Below the pieces are notes generated by a model. It saw only the letters and a program-made list of their open reading frames with translations. It was not told where the DNA came from and made no database searches. A program made the translations under genes and the position numbers. This document shows, one piece after another, positions 34,735-44,457 of a DNA stretch of 64,000 bases; the stretch's first letter is position 1, and each line of letters starts with the position of its first letter. The stretch lies in the NCBI GenBank assembly GCA_001723765.1, contig MAYW01000003.1, positions 1 through 64,000 of the forward strand, given 5' to 3'. The DNA comes from Candidatus Scalindua rubra. Lineage in GTDB: Bacteria; Planctomycetota; Brocadiia; Brocadiales; Scalinduaceae.

Positions 34735-35499
34735 ATGAAGAAACAATTTATAGCTGGCAACTGGAAGATGAATCTAACTTTGGAAGAAGCAGGAAATTTA
34801 GCGAAGAGACTTCGAGATGAGTTGGCTAATATAAATAAAGTAGATGTTGGAGTCTGTCCTTCTTTCATATTTTTAAGGGATGTATGTAAAATACTTCAAG
34901 GTAGCAAGATATATGTTGGCGCACAAAACATGTATCTAGAAAAGAGCGGAGCTTTCACTGGAGAGGTTTCAGGGGTTATGCTCAAGGATGTCGGTTGTAC
35001 GCACGTAATAATAGGACATTCGGAGCGAAGAATGTTTTTTCAGGAAACAAATTCTATAATAAATTCAAAGTTAAAAACTGCATATTCTTGTGACTTAAAT
35101 CCTATACTGTGTGTTGGAGAGAAACAAGAGGAAAGAGATGCCGATAAAACTGAGGAGGTTGTTGGAATTCAATTATCAGAAGGTTTAGACGGTTTAACGT
35201 CTGAGCAAGTAGAAAGATTGACAATTGCTTATGAGCCTGTTTGGGCAATTGGTACGGGGAAAACGGCAACACCAGAACAGGCAAATGAGGTACATGCTTA
35301 CATTAGGGGCATAATTGAAAATAGATATGGAAAAGATGTGGCTCAAAGTATTAGAATCCAGTATGGTGGAAGTGTAAAATCGAGTAATGCAGAGGAACTA
35401 TTAGGGCAACCTGAAATTGACGGTGCTTTGGTTGGAGGTGCTAGTTTAGATTCAGATTCTTTTTTAGATATAGTTTCGGTTGCAATCAAGTTATCATAA
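34735..35499 (+). CDS. tpiA: Triosephosphate isomerase
   Basis: 254 aa. All hallmark pieces are present: GNWKMN (Lys), VIIGHSERRMFF (His), AYEPVWAIGTGKTATPEQANEV (catalytic Glu) and QYGGSVKSSNAEELL. It interconverts dihydroxyacetone phosphate and glyceraldehyde 3-phosphate in glycolysis/gluconeogenesis. Starts 43 bases after pheA. Confidence 0.97.
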   Translation: MKKQFIAGNWKMNLTLEEAGNLAKRLRDELANINKVDVGVCPSFIFLRDVCKILQGSKIYVGAQNMYLEKSGAFTGEVSGVMLKDVGCTHVIIGHSERRMFFQETNSIINSKLKTAYSCDLNPILCVGEKQEERDADKTEEVVGIQLSEGLDGLTSEQVERLTIAYEPVWAIGTGKTATPEQANEVHAYIRGIIENRYGKDVAQSIRIQYGGSVKSSNAEELLGQPEIDGALVGGASLDSDSFLDIVSVAIKLS

Positions 35500-35539
35500 A
35501 TTAGTTCCCTTCGGTAGCTAATTTATTCGTGTTTAATCC

Positions 35540-35723
35540 GAAAATAGATTCCCGATCGGAGTCGGGAATGACAACATGCAATGCTCTATGTTATTTCCAA
35601 AATTCAATCCCCATTTACATGAGGACATGCTTATCTGTCATTCCCGAGGAATACCTACTTGGGAAACAGACAGGGAATCTAGAATTTTCATCCTTCGAGG
35701 TGCTACAATAGTGCCATGAAGGT
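35540..35723. repeat. Dispersed 184-bp repeat, copy 1
   Basis: Begins GAAAATAGATTCCC and ends GGAATCTAGAATTTTCATCC...CATGAAGGTTT. Inside, TCGGGAATGACA and TGTCATTCCCGA form a stem. A copy of about 140 bp is at 57594-57733, with the start and end words conserved and the middle shorter. Possibly a MITE. Confidence 0.65.
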
Positions 35724-35853
35724 TTTCTTCGCAAAAAAAAGAACGTTCAAGAGTAATATAGTCGGTGGTTTTGTAAGGCAAAGACATAAAAAAGAGTTTA
35801 TTAAATTTGTAAGTTTTAATCATTTAACGAAGATCTGAAAGGAACTAATTTAT

Positions 35854-36330
35854 ATGAAGTTAAAGTGGATCGTTGCAATTGTGATTAATTTTGGTTTACT
35901 TACGATGTTTTATTTGTTTCAGTGGACAGTAGTTTTAAAATCCTTATTAATATTGTCATGTGTTATTTTGATTGGTTGCATATTGATGCAGGCAGGAAGA
36001 GGTGGTGGTCTTGCAGCTATTGGTGGTTTAGCTGATCAAACTGCCCTTGGGACAAAGACGAGTACTGTTTTGAGTAAAATTACTTATTTGGTTGGAGCAT
36101 CATTTATTTTTACTACAATCTTGTTGACAAAATTAACATTATCGTCAATTCATGGAACAGATACATTAAGAATAGAAAAACCTCGGGCACTTCAAGAAAC
36201 TGTGCATGAGCATGCGGCGCATGAACATGCTGCCCATGAACCATCGCAGGACGTGACAGGTGTAGGAGAAGAGGAAGAATCTATGGGCATGAAGGCAGTT
36301 GATAGTGCTAATGAAAAGCAAGAGAACTAA
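35854..36330 (+). CDS. secG: Preprotein translocase subunit SecG with His-rich tail
   Basis: 158 aa. Two transmembrane helices (about 5-25 and 75-98) surround QAGRGGGLAAIGGLADQ...ALGTKTS, the SecG signature. It supports SecYEG export. The C-terminal tail is unusual: VHEHAAHEHAAHEPSQD (His-Ala-rich), then acidic. Usual SecG is 75-110 aa, so the tail is an extension and could bind metal. Start has a strong ribosome site within 35836-35850 that is also found identically before ftsK. Confidence 0.9.
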   Translation: MKLKWIVAIVINFGLLTMFYLFQWTVVLKSLLILSCVILIGCILMQAGRGGGLAAIGGLADQTALGTKTSTVLSKITYLVGASFIFTTILLTKLTLSSIHGTDTLRIEKPRALQETVHEHAAHEHAAHEPSQDVTGVGEEEESMGMKAVDSANEKQEN

Positions 36331-36367
36331 GAAAAAGAAACTAAATCAGTAGTTGGAGAAAAGATTA

Positions 36368-37258
36368 ATGATTAAGAGTATGACCGGTTTTGGACGAGCA
36401 GAATTAAAAGATGAAAAGAAGGCTATTCTTGTTGAAATGCGTTCTTTAAATAACAAATACTTGAAGATTAACATCAGGATACCGGAATTGCTAATGGGTT
36501 TTGAAGAGAGGATAGAGAAACTCTTAAAGAAAGAGTTGCTTCGTGGGACCATTAATTTAACAGTAGAGCACAAAGCATGTGAGCAAGAATCAAAATGTAT
36601 TATTAATAAGGATACCTTAAAGGAGTATTACAAATTGATAAGTGAGACACGAAAGGAAATATCTTCTGAACAGGATATTTCACTTGAAAGCCTTGTTTCT
36701 CTTCCTGGTGTTCTAGAATATAGAAAGGATACCGGGAATGGAAAGATGACGGATGATTTCTGGCCAGAATTGGAACAATTGATTAAGATTGCTATTAATG
36801 ATTTGAAGAATATGAAAGAAGCTGAGGGTAGAAATCTTCAAACAGAAATAGAAAAATGGAAAAGTCGAATATACTTATTACTGGATAAAATAGAAACTAA
36901 GTCTCCAAAAGTGGTATTGGAATATCGAGATCGTATTCAAGAGAGGATATCTTCTCTATTGGAAGGCACAGAAACAAAAGTAGAAAAAGATGATTTATAC
37001 AAAGAGGTTGCAATCTTTGCTGATAGATGTGATATTTCTGAAGAATTGGGGAGGCTTAGAAGTCATCTTTTATTACTCAATGATGTGATGGAAAATGAAG
37101 AACCAAGTGGAAGAAAACTCGAATTTATAGTTCAGGAAATGTTTCGTGAGGCTAATACAATAGCAGCCAAAGCAAATAATGCAGACATAATCAAAGATGT
37201 AATTGAGATGAAAACGGAGATTGAACGTATTAAGGAGCAGGTATTAAATATAGAATAA
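36368..37258 (+). CDS. yicC: YicC-family protein (putative endoribonuclease/stress factor)
   Basis: 296 aa from ATG 36368 (MIKSMTGFGRAEL), preferred over a TTG five codons earlier that overlaps the GGAG. Starts with the family signature SMTGFGRAE and NNKYLKINIRIPE, and ends with GRKLEFIVQEMFREANTIAAKANNADI and a coiled tail. It is placed before gmk as in many bacteria. Recent literature names homologues as RNases; here only the family is established. Confidence 0.9.
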   Translation: MIKSMTGFGRAELKDEKKAILVEMRSLNNKYLKINIRIPELLMGFEERIEKLLKKELLRGTINLTVEHKACEQESKCIINKDTLKEYYKLISETRKEISSEQDISLESLVSLPGVLEYRKDTGNGKMTDDFWPELEQLIKIAINDLKNMKEAEGRNLQTEIEKWKSRIYLLLDKIETKSPKVVLEYRDRIQERISSLLEGTETKVEKDDLYKEVAIFADRCDISEELGRLRSHLLLLNDVMENEEPSGRKLEFIVQEMFREANTIAAKANNADIIKDVIEMKTEIERIKEQVLNIE

Positions 37259-37270
37259 TTGGTTCTATTA

Positions 37271-37846
37271 GTGAATGAGAAAAAAAGTCAGAATACAAAT
37301 AAAAAGGGCAGATTAATAATAATTTCGGGACCATCAGGGAGTGGGAAGACAACAATTTGTAAACAACTCGTGAAGAATCCCAAGGTAAATAGATCAGTTT
37401 CTTTTACCACAAGAGAACCTAGAGATAGCGAGAAAGAAGGCGTTGATTATTGTTTCGTAAAGAAGAGTGAGTTTGAAAAACTTGTTGAAAAAGGGAAATT
37501 TATCGAATATGCTGATTACTGTGGTTCTTTATATGGAACCCCTATCGAGCCTATTAAAGAAGCAATTCACAATGGCGAAACATTCATACTTGCTATTGAT
37601 GTTAGAGGGGCATTAAAGATTATGGAGAAAATACATGAGGTGACTTCTATATTCATAATGACACCTGACGACAATACACTAAAACAAAGACTGAGGAAGA
37701 GACTTACAGATAGTGAAGTCGAGATTCGCAAGAGATTTAAGCAAGCCAAGGAAGAAATGAAATATAGTAAGTATTATGATTATTGTGTTATTAATGATAA
37801 ATTAGACGATGCCGTAAAGGAGATTGAAAAAATTTTAAATCTATAG
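37271..37846 (+). CDS. gmk: Guanylate kinase
   Basis: 191 aa from GTG 37271 (MNEKKSQ), with TTG 37259 as an alternative; neither has a clear SD. P-loop [17 protein letters not shown]-binding [25 protein letters not shown], and the lid [20 protein letters not shown] are complete. It makes GDP from GMP and ATP. Immediately after yicC and before coaC-dut, the canonical yicC-gmk-(rpoZ)-coaBC order without a visible rpoZ. Confidence 0.93.
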   Translation: MNEKKSQNTNKKGRLIIISGPSGSGKTTICKQLVKNPKVNRSVSFTTREPRDSEKEGVDYCFVKKSEFEKLVEKGKFIEYADYCGSLYGTPIEPIKEAIHNGETFILAIDVRGALKIMEKIHEVTSIFIMTPDDNTLKQRLRKRLTDSEVEIRKRFKQAKEEMKYSKYYDYCVINDKLDDAVKEIEKILNL

Positions 37847-37853
37847 ATTAGAA

Positions 37854-38906
37854 ATGACCAAGAACATAATATTTGGTGTTACCGGAAGTATTGCTGCGTT
37901 TAAGGCTGCAGAAATTGTTTCCAGGCTAAAAAGTCATGGTTTTGATATTACCGTAATAATGACTGAATCTTCACAAAAATTTATTAAACCATTAACTTTT
38001 AGAACACTTTCGCAGAATAAAGTTATAACAGATCTCTTCGTTGCGGATGATGTATATGATCTTCAACATGTTTCTCTGGCAGATAAAGCAGACATAGTCG
38101 TAATTGCCCCCGCTACTGCCAATATTATTGGTAAATTAGCATCAGGTATTGCAGATGATGCCCTAACCTGTGTTGTTATGGCATCCAATAAGCTTGTGTT
38201 AATAGTTCCTGCAATGGATGATAGAATGTACACTAATCCAATCACGCAAATGAACGTGAAAAAACTACAAGAGATTGGATATAAATTTATAGGACCAGAA
38301 AAAGGTAGATTGGCATCGGGCCGAGTAGGTATTGGCCGTATGGCAAATGTAGAATTGGTAATTCAATCAATAATTAGAGAACTTGAGGATAAGCCTTATC
38401 AAGAGACAGACATATTAGTTACTCATTCAAACGACTTTGCCGAACAAAAAATATTAATGCAGAAAATAAGACTAAAGATAAAAAGAAAAAAGGGTTGCGA
38501 AGACCTGCCTTTGCCAAGATATATGAGTCAGGCAGCAAGCGGCATGGATCTCTACGCAGCAGTTGAAAATCATACAATCTTAGAAAAAAACGAAATAAAG
38601 TTAATTCCTACAGGGATTTTTATAGCACTACCTTTTGGATATGAGGCACAGGTTAGACCCAGAAGTGGATTAGCATTAAAATATGGAATAACGCTAGTCA
38701 ATTCGCCCGGTACAATTGATAGTGATTACAGAGGTGAAATAGGCGTTATCTTATGCAATCAAGGTAAAGATAAATTTGTAGTTGAAAGAGGTATGCGAAT
38801 AGCACAATTAGTTGTACAACCTGTTATGCATGCTGAATTAGAGGAAGTAATTGAACTGGAAGATACTCATAGAGGAGAAGGGGGGTTTGGACATACAGGG
38901 CATTGA
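37854..38906 (+). CDS. CoaC (PPC decarboxylase)-dUTPase fusion protein
   Basis: 350 aa. Residues 1-180 are the flavoprotein 4'-phosphopantothenoylcysteine decarboxylase: [11 protein letters not shown], His72 in [55 protein letters not shown] (Ser155 where many homologues have Cys). CoaB, its normal C-terminal partner, is missing except perhaps for DILVTHSND at 186-194. Residues 205-350 are a complete trimeric dUTPase: [52 protein letters not shown]. One continuous frame; an internal ATG (38457) lacks a ribosome site. So one polypeptide would serve CoA synthesis and dUTP removal. Position after yicC-gmk is that of coaBC. Confidence 0.85.
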   Translation: MTKNIIFGVTGSIAAFKAAEIVSRLKSHGFDITVIMTESSQKFIKPLTFRTLSQNKVITDLFVADDVYDLQHVSLADKADIVVIAPATANIIGKLASGIADDALTCVVMASNKLVLIVPAMDDRMYTNPITQMNVKKLQEIGYKFIGPEKGRLASGRVGIGRMANVELVIQSIIRELEDKPYQETDILVTHSNDFAEQKILMQKIRLKIKRKKGCEDLPLPRYMSQAASGMDLYAAVENHTILEKNEIKLIPTGIFIALPFGYEAQVRPRSGLALKYGITLVNSPGTIDSDYRGEIGVILCNQGKDKFVVERGMRIAQLVVQPVMHAELEEVIELEDTHRGEGGFGHTGH

Positions 38907-38958
38907 TTTATGAAGAATACATTCATAAAAAATAGATTAAACCTTTATATTAGTGGAT

Positions 38959-39249
38959 ATGGAAAAAGTAATTAAAGTAAGACCAAAAACAAATTACGTA
39001 ATAGAGGTAACTTTTGAAGATGGATTTAAGGGTAAATTAAATATGAGACCTTTAATACGTGATGGAATTACAAAGGATTTAAAAGACTTTGGATATTTTA
39101 AGAAAGTAGAGATTGATGGTTTTGGGGGTATTTACTGGCCCAATGGATATGATATATGCCCAAACTATCTAAGAGAAATAATGGAAAAAGAAAATAAAAG
39201 AATAGTTAAAAGAAAAAGGGTAACTTTCGCCAGCAAAGCACACAAATAG
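38959..39249 (+). CDS. DUF2442 protein
   Basis: 96 aa from ATG 38959. Motif KPKTNYVIEVTFEDGFKGKLNMRPLI and IYWPNGYDICPNYL match DUF2442, small proteins often paired with DUF4160 (see 50516-51044). Here the partner is absent. A basic C-terminus (RIVKRKRVTF) is added. There is a weak stem (TTTATGAA/TTCATAAA at about 38908-38931) before it. Function unknown. Confidence 0.75.
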   Translation: MEKVIKVRPKTNYVIEVTFEDGFKGKLNMRPLIRDGITKDLKDFGYFKKVEIDGFGGIYWPNGYDICPNYLREIMEKENKRIVKRKRVTFASKAHK

Positions 39250-39270
39250 AATAGAAGGGGGAAACCAAAA

Positions 39271-39948
39271 ATGACAAAACGGACATCGAAGGGTAAGTGC
39301 AGTCTTTGCGATGGTTCCTTCAGCAAGGCAGCGATGACGAAGCACCTGAAAACGTGCAAACAAAAAAAAGGTATTTCCGAGAGTACATCGGGCCGTCTAA
39401 GTCCGCAGAAAACAAGGAACCTTCATCTTGTAGTTGAGGGTCGCTACTTACCCGAGTATTGGATGCATCTTGAAGCGCCAGCTAATGCGACATTGGAAGG
39501 TCTTGATAGTTTCCTAAGAAATGCCTGGTTAGAGTGTTGCGGGCACCTGAGTGCGTTTACGATTCAAGGAACAAGGTATGAGGTAGCAGAGAATGAGTTC
39601 ATGGGAGTTGAACTTATGGATGTTGCGTTGGATGAGGTACTGAGTCCAGGGATGAAGTTTTTTCATGAGTACGATTACGGTACCACTACGGATCTTATAC
39701 TGAAGGTTGTGTCAGAAAGAGAAAGTGAAATCAAGGGTAAGTCCATTCATCTTTTGGCCAGGAATGAACCTCCTTCGATAACCTGTGAGTCGTGCGGGAA
39801 AATTGCTACTCAAGTGTGCAGTCAGTGTATCTGGTCAGGTAAAGGATGGCTTTGTAATGAGTGTGCTGCCAAGCACGAGTGCGGTGAGGATATGTTCCTT
39901 CCAGTAGTTAATTCACCGCGAGTTGGAATGTGTGGATATACAGGATAG
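39271..39948 (+). CDS. pRiA4b ORF-3-like protein with two zinc knuckles
   Basis: 225 aa. An N-terminal C2HC-like finger (CSLCDGSFSKAAMTKHLKTC) precedes the pRiA4b ORF-3/IS1096 TnpR-like fold (LVVEGRYLPEYWMHLEAPANATLEGLDSFLRNAWLECCGHLSAF, then FFHEYDYGTTTDL). A C-terminal CESCGKIATQVCSQCIWSGKGWLCNECAAKHEC adds a second zinc region. Such proteins are common in mobile and accessory regions with unknown activity. AGAAGGGGG precedes the ATG. Confidence 0.8.
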   Translation: MTKRTSKGKCSLCDGSFSKAAMTKHLKTCKQKKGISESTSGRLSPQKTRNLHLVVEGRYLPEYWMHLEAPANATLEGLDSFLRNAWLECCGHLSAFTIQGTRYEVAENEFMGVELMDVALDEVLSPGMKFFHEYDYGTTTDLILKVVSERESEIKGKSIHLLARNEPPSITCESCGKIATQVCSQCIWSGKGWLCNECAAKHECGEDMFLPVVNSPRVGMCGYTG

Positions 39949-40052
39949 GGTCATAAGGCGTGCCAGTCGAATGTCAAATGAAAGAGAGAGTATTGTGTTA
40001 AATGTCAATTGAACAGCTATAGAGCGTAAAAATTAAATACAAGGAGTTAATT

Positions 40053-40622
40053 GTGCCTTTAGTTGAAAAGATTAAAAAAAAATACACATACAACGATTAT
40101 ATAAAATGGTCAGATGAAGAACGCTGGGAAATAATCAATGGGGTACCGTATAATATGACTCCAGCTCCAAGCATTAAACACCAAAATGCTGTAGGTACTT
40201 TTTATAGTAATTTAAAGCAGAAACTACAAGGTAAGCCATGTAAGCCTTTCATTGCTCCTGCTGATGTTATCCTTTCAGAGTTTGATGTGGTTCAGCCTGA
40301 TGTATTCGTTGTGTGTGATGAGAAAAAAATCACAGACTCAAATATACAAGGAACACCCGATTTGATCGTTGAAGTACTTTCACCATCTATTGCATTAAAA
40401 GACAAGAGAGAGAAAAAAGTTCTTTATGAGAAGTATGGAGTAATGGAGTACATCATTATAGATCCAATTGAATTTTATATCGAAAGGTTTGTTTTAGAAG
40501 AAGGAGCATACGGAAAACCGGAATTATTAGGGTCGCAAGATGTCTTGACGTTACATTGCTTAGAGAGAGTTGATATCCCGTTATGGGAAGTGTTTGAAGT
40601 AGAAAAAGTCAAGCCTGAGTGA
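40053..40622 (+). CDS. Uma2-family PD-(D/E)XK endonuclease-like protein
   Basis: 189 aa, GTG start after AAGGAG. It matches Uma2: YTYNDYIKWSDEERWEIINGVPYNM, then PADVILSEFDVVQPDVFVVC (Asp), TPDLIVEVLSPS (Asp, Glu), KVLYEKYGVMEYIIID. The D-...-E-x-x-S arrangement is the family's active-site pattern. Function is not established; these genes are frequent in planctomycetes and cyanobacteria. Its stop (TGA 40620) lies in the ribosome-site repeat of ftsK. Confidence 0.85.
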   Translation: MPLVEKIKKKYTYNDYIKWSDEERWEIINGVPYNMTPAPSIKHQNAVGTFYSNLKQKLQGKPCKPFIAPADVILSEFDVVQPDVFVVCDEKKITDSNIQGTPDLIVEVLSPSIALKDKREKKVLYEKYGVMEYIIIDPIEFYIERFVLEEGAYGKPELLGSQDVLTLHCLERVDIPLWEVFEVEKVKPE

Positions 40623-40637
40623 AAGGAACTAATTTAT

Positions 40638-42860
40638 ATGGAAAGAACAAGGATTTTTCATTCGGTATATTCAATGGTTATTTTCACAGTTGGAATATTT
40701 GTTTTAATAAGCATAGCGACGTTTTCACCAAATGACCCGCCATTTGCAAACTATCCAATAAATAATCCTGTACATAATTATTGTGGCAAGCTAGGTGCCG
40801 ATATTTCTGGCTATCTAATAACATGCATAGGATTAACGTCATATGTTTTAGCATTATTAATAGGCGCTCTGGGTATTTCACTATTATTTAGGAAGAAAAT
40901 TGAAATCTTGTGGGTAAAGATACTTGGTGGAGTACTGCTTATTTTTTCTATTGCTCCGATACTTGGTATACTTGACTACGTAACGAATATATTTAAGCTA
41001 CCTCTTGAACAGGGTGGAATTATCGGAATGATAGCATCTGTTAGATTGACTGAGTATCTCGGCATTCCAGGCGCTTGTATATTACTTACTTTAGCGTTTA
41101 TCATATCAATAATGCTTATCTCAAATAAGTCATTAGAGTCCTCTATTGGTTGGGTATATAAGAAGATAAAGAATATGTTTGTTAAACGATCATTGGTAAG
41201 TGATTATGCTCGGAATAGTGTTGATTATGACCTGTCTAATGAAGATTGGGATTTAGCTGAAGAAATTTATGAAACAGAAACGACTGTTAAGGAAGAAGAG
41301 GAAAATGTTAATAGCATTACTGCTGTAGCACCAGTCGTAGAGAAAAAACCTAAAAAGAAAACGTCAATCTTTGGAAAAGATATTTTGGGTTTACTTAAAG
41401 ATAAAAGTTATACATTTCCTCCAATATCATTATTAGATGCGCTTAAAAGGCACAAGTTTGATAGTGATGAACATGTTATGGAGAAGGCAGACGTATTAAA
41501 AAAGACATTAGAACAGTTTAATGTAGTCGCAGAAGTAGTAGGAATAGAGAAAGGCCCTTCTGTTACCATGTATGAATTGGAACTGGCGCCCGGTACCAAA
41601 GTAGGGAAAATATCATCTCTCTCTGATGATATTGCAATTGCCCTCAAAGCGCCAAACGTACGTGTGGTAGCGCCCATACAAGGAAAATCTACAATAGGTA
41701 TTGAAGTGCCAAATACTCACAGGAAACCTGTACAAATGCGCGAATTATATGAGGTAGCAAATAAAGATATTCAGAAACAAACAATACCATTATTATTGGG
41801 CAAAGACATAGCAGGATATCCTTTAATAGCAGATCTTGCAGCTATGCCACATTTATTAGTTGCTGGTACAACTGGTTCCGGGAAGTCTGTTTGTCTAAAT
41901 TCAATAATTTTGAGTATGCTCCTTTTTCAGCATCCAAGGAAATTAAAATTATTACTGGTAGACCCAAAAATGGTTGAATTCTCCTCCTTTAAGGATATTC
42001 CCCATTTGATTACGCCTGTTGTTTCGGATATGAAGAGGGCCGCGGCAATACTGGAATGGGCTGTCAACAAGATGGACGAACGATATGCACTTCTGGCAAG
42101 GGCTGGTGTAAGAAATATTTCCGGATATAACAACCTGAATGAATCAGAAAAGAGAAAGAGGCTAAATCCTGAAGGAGATGCGAGTCTTGATGATGTACAA
42201 TTTTATTTGCCACATATGGTGATTATTGTAGATGAATTGGCTGATTTGATGATGGTTGCCTCAAAAGAGGTTGAGGCTTCGATTATTAGGCTCTCACAAA
42301 AATCAAGGGCTGTTGGTATTCATCTTATTGTTGCAACTCAAAGGCCATCTGTAGACGTAATTACGGGTTTGATAAAATCTAACTTGCCTGCACGAATCTC
42401 ATTTAATGTATTTTCCAAGGTGGATTCGCGTACGATTTTAGATCAAAATGGAGCAGAAAAGCTTTTAGGGCGAGGCGATATGCTTTTTCTACCACCTGGA
42501 ACCTCTAAGCTGGCAAGGGTACAAGGAACATATGTCAGTGAAAATGAAGTCAAAAGAGTGGTTGAATACTTAACCCAAGAAGCACAACCGGAATTCAGCC
42601 CGGAATTAAAGATGTGGCAGGGTTCATTAAAAGGGAACGACGTTGCGAAAGATGAACTTTATTACGAGGCAGTAAGGATAGTATTGGAAACACAACGCGG
42701 TTCAGTATCGTTATTGCAACGACGATTAGAGATCGGCTACTCTCGTGCTGCCAGATTGATAGACTTAATGGCTGAAGATGGGATTGTTGGTGAATATAAA
42801 GGAAGTCAGGCAAGAGAAGTGTTTGTTACTCTTGATGAATGGGAGGCGCAGAAAAAATAA
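40638..42860 (+). CDS. ftsK: DNA translocase FtsK/SpoIIIE
   Basis: 740 aa. Four N-terminal transmembrane segments (residues about 10-160), a charged linker, then the motor: alpha domain PISLLDALKRHKF, Walker A AGTTGSGKSVCLNS, Walker B VIIVDELADLMM, and RAVGIHLIVATQRPSVDVITGLIKSNLPARISF. The C-terminal winged-helix gamma domain (LYYEAVRIVLETQRGSVSLLQRRLEIGYSRAARLIDLM) reads polar DNA sequences. It moves chromosome dimers through the closing septum; the anammox group divides without FtsZ, so its divisome partner is unknown. Followed after three bases by pgsA. Confidence 0.96.
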   Translation: MERTRIFHSVYSMVIFTVGIFVLISIATFSPNDPPFANYPINNPVHNYCGKLGADISGYLITCIGLTSYVLALLIGALGISLLFRKKIEILWVKILGGVLLIFSIAPILGILDYVTNIFKLPLEQGGIIGMIASVRLTEYLGIPGACILLTLAFIISIMLISNKSLESSIGWVYKKIKNMFVKRSLVSDYARNSVDYDLSNEDWDLAEEIYETETTVKEEEENVNSITAVAPVVEKKPKKKTSIFGKDILGLLKDKSYTFPPISLLDALKRHKFDSDEHVMEKADVLKKTLEQFNVVAEVVGIEKGPSVTMYELELAPGTKVGKISSLSDDIAIALKAPNVRVVAPIQGKSTIGIEVPNTHRKPVQMRELYEVANKDIQKQTIPLLLGKDIAGYPLIADLAAMPHLLVAGTTGSGKSVCLNSIILSMLLFQHPRKLKLLLVDPKMVEFSSFKDIPHLITPVVSDMKRAAAILEWAVNKMDERYALLARAGVRNISGYNNLNESEKRKRLNPEGDASLDDVQFYLPHMVIIVDELADLMMVASKEVEASIIRLSQKSRAVGIHLIVATQRPSVDVITGLIKSNLPARISFNVFSKVDSRTILDQNGAEKLLGRGDMLFLPPGTSKLARVQGTYVSENEVKRVVEYLTQEAQPEFSPELKMWQGSLKGNDVAKDELYYEAVRIVLETQRGSVSLLQRRLEIGYSRAARLIDLMAEDGIVGEYKGSQAREVFVTLDEWEAQKK

Positions 42861-42863
42861 ATT

Positions 42864-43472
42864 ATGGATATTGAATATAAAAAGACTAATGTTTCAGCAA
42901 AAGAACTAAGTTTTATAAAAAGCAATGTTTTTAATCTCCCAAATAAAATAACACTATCAAGATTGCTTCTTGCTATTGTCTTTTTTGTTTTTCTATCGTA
43001 CAGATATTTTGATGTAGCTCTAGCTATTTTTTTTGTTGCAGTTTTTACGGATTGGCTGGATGGATATTATGCCAGAAAATGGGGATTGTCAACAGACCTG
43101 GGACGTATTGTAGATCCTTTTGTTGATAAGGTTATTATATGTGGTGGTTTTATTATCTTTGTGCATATTGCAAAGGAGGTTATTGCGCCATGGATGGTAA
43201 TTGTAATTGTGGCCAGAGAGTTCTTTGTTAGTAGTATAAGGGGTTTTTCTGAATCAAAGGGAGTTAAATTTGCCAGTAACATGTGGGGAAAGACCAAGAT
43301 GTTTATACAATCAGGGACTATTTGTACCATGATTCTCTACTATGCACACTTTAAAGGTATAAGTTGGATAGAATACATGGTTTACGCCTTCATATGGGTC
43401 ACCGTAATAGTTACCACTATTTCGGGCATAATCTACGTATTCTCAGCAAAGAAGATATTACTGGCTGCTTGA
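42864..43472 (+). CDS. pgsA: CDP-diacylglycerol-glycerol-3-phosphate phosphatidyltransferase PgsA
   Basis: 202 aa. The CDP-alcohol phosphotransferase motif is intact: DWLDGYYARKWGLSTDLGRIVDPFVDK (two DG/AR/G/D-x3-D elements). Five to six transmembrane segments follow, with FVSSIRGFSESKG and an aromatic C-terminus. It makes phosphatidylglycerophosphate in the membrane. Co-operonic with ftsK. Confidence 0.93.
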   Translation: MDIEYKKTNVSAKELSFIKSNVFNLPNKITLSRLLLAIVFFVFLSYRYFDVALAIFFVAVFTDWLDGYYARKWGLSTDLGRIVDPFVDKVIICGGFIIFVHIAKEVIAPWMVIVIVAREFFVSSIRGFSESKGVKFASNMWGKTKMFIQSGTICTMILYYAHFKGISWIEYMVYAFIWVTVIVTTISGIIYVFSAKKILLAA

Positions 43473-43577
43473 CAGATATATAGCTTTTGTGGAAGTAGAG
43501 GTATTTTAAATACGTAATTTCGCTAATGTACAGAATCAAATCACCCCGTAAACTGTGTTGTTATGCTTGGTACTGAA

Positions 43578-44306
43578 TTACTCTTTCACAACAAACATAC
43601 CTTCATAATCACCTAGCAGTACCATCTTGACTCTTTCATGCCAGAGATTACCGAATTCCTTGATTTCTTCATCTGTGCCTGTTCCGCTAACTGCAAGGGG
43701 CATTAAATCTGCCATTTTTGGATTACCCGGAAGCATACTATTTCTATATGTGACCTCTAAAGATTTTCCATTGTCAATTCTTTCAAAGATTGCCGAACAT
43801 ATTGCGCCTGCAGGCGCTTCGCTTTTTTCATCAAAAGTCAATAGATTATGCCTGTTGAACCTGCCGCCTCCTAACCCGTGGAATCCATTATCCCCGGCAG
43901 CGCCGGTTATGAGTGAAACGACTTGAGAAATTGGACCATTAACCCTGTATTCAACTCCTCCTCTAAATGATACCTTTATTCCCCCTCTAACAGGGATTTC
44001 ATCTCCATAAAGATGCTTTAATGCAGTCTGAGTTAATCTATATGCGCCTGAGACGGCAAGACATGAATGACCGGCTGTTTTCACAGCATCTTCATATCTA
44101 TACACAAATGCTTCATCCTTGTCCATAGCGCCTAAAGCCACGGCAAGTGGATCTTTCATTTTAATTGGTTCTACCTGATCAAAAAAATCTTTATTAAACT
44201 TTGTCTGTCCTTCTGCCATTATTTTTCCTCCACTCATTAGGATTAAAAAAGATAATACCAGCAATATATGCCAGCATCTACAAAATCTAACCATTTTCTG
44301 CTTCAA
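43578..44306 (-). CDS. Exported FmdE-like protein
   Basis: 242 aa, TTG start at 44306 with GGAGG nine bases before it. Signal peptide RCWHILLVLSFLILMSGG is cleaved near residue 32. A GHSCLAVSGAYRLTQTALKHLYG segment (His-x-Cys) and PVRGGIKVSFRGGVEYRVNGP resemble the FmdE domain (formylmethanofuran-dehydrogenase subunit E), with GAICSAIFERI as the second block. Metal or haem binding is plausible. Found between pgsA and cobM, opposite orientation to pgsA. Function uncertain. Confidence 0.6.
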   Translation of the reverse strand: MKQKMVRFCRCWHILLVLSFLILMSGGKIMAEGQTKFNKDFFDQVEPIKMKDPLAVALGAMDKDEAFVYRYEDAVKTAGHSCLAVSGAYRLTQTALKHLYGDEIPVRGGIKVSFRGGVEYRVNGPISQVVSLITGAAGDNGFHGLGGGRFNRHNLLTFDEKSEAPAGAICSAIFERIDNGKSLEVTYRNSMLPGNPKMADLMPLAVSGTGTDEEIKEFGNLWHERVKMVLLGDYEGMFVVKE

Positions 44307-44457
44307 TATGATGTGCCTCCAATAATTTATCTGTTTTTGAGTTTTAAAATAATTCCACTTGTAGGAATTGTGTATGGTCCTAATCCGAGAAGTGAATATA
44401 TTTAAAACATCAAATTATAGATTGAAGAATATGATAAATCAACTTATAAAAATTGTG

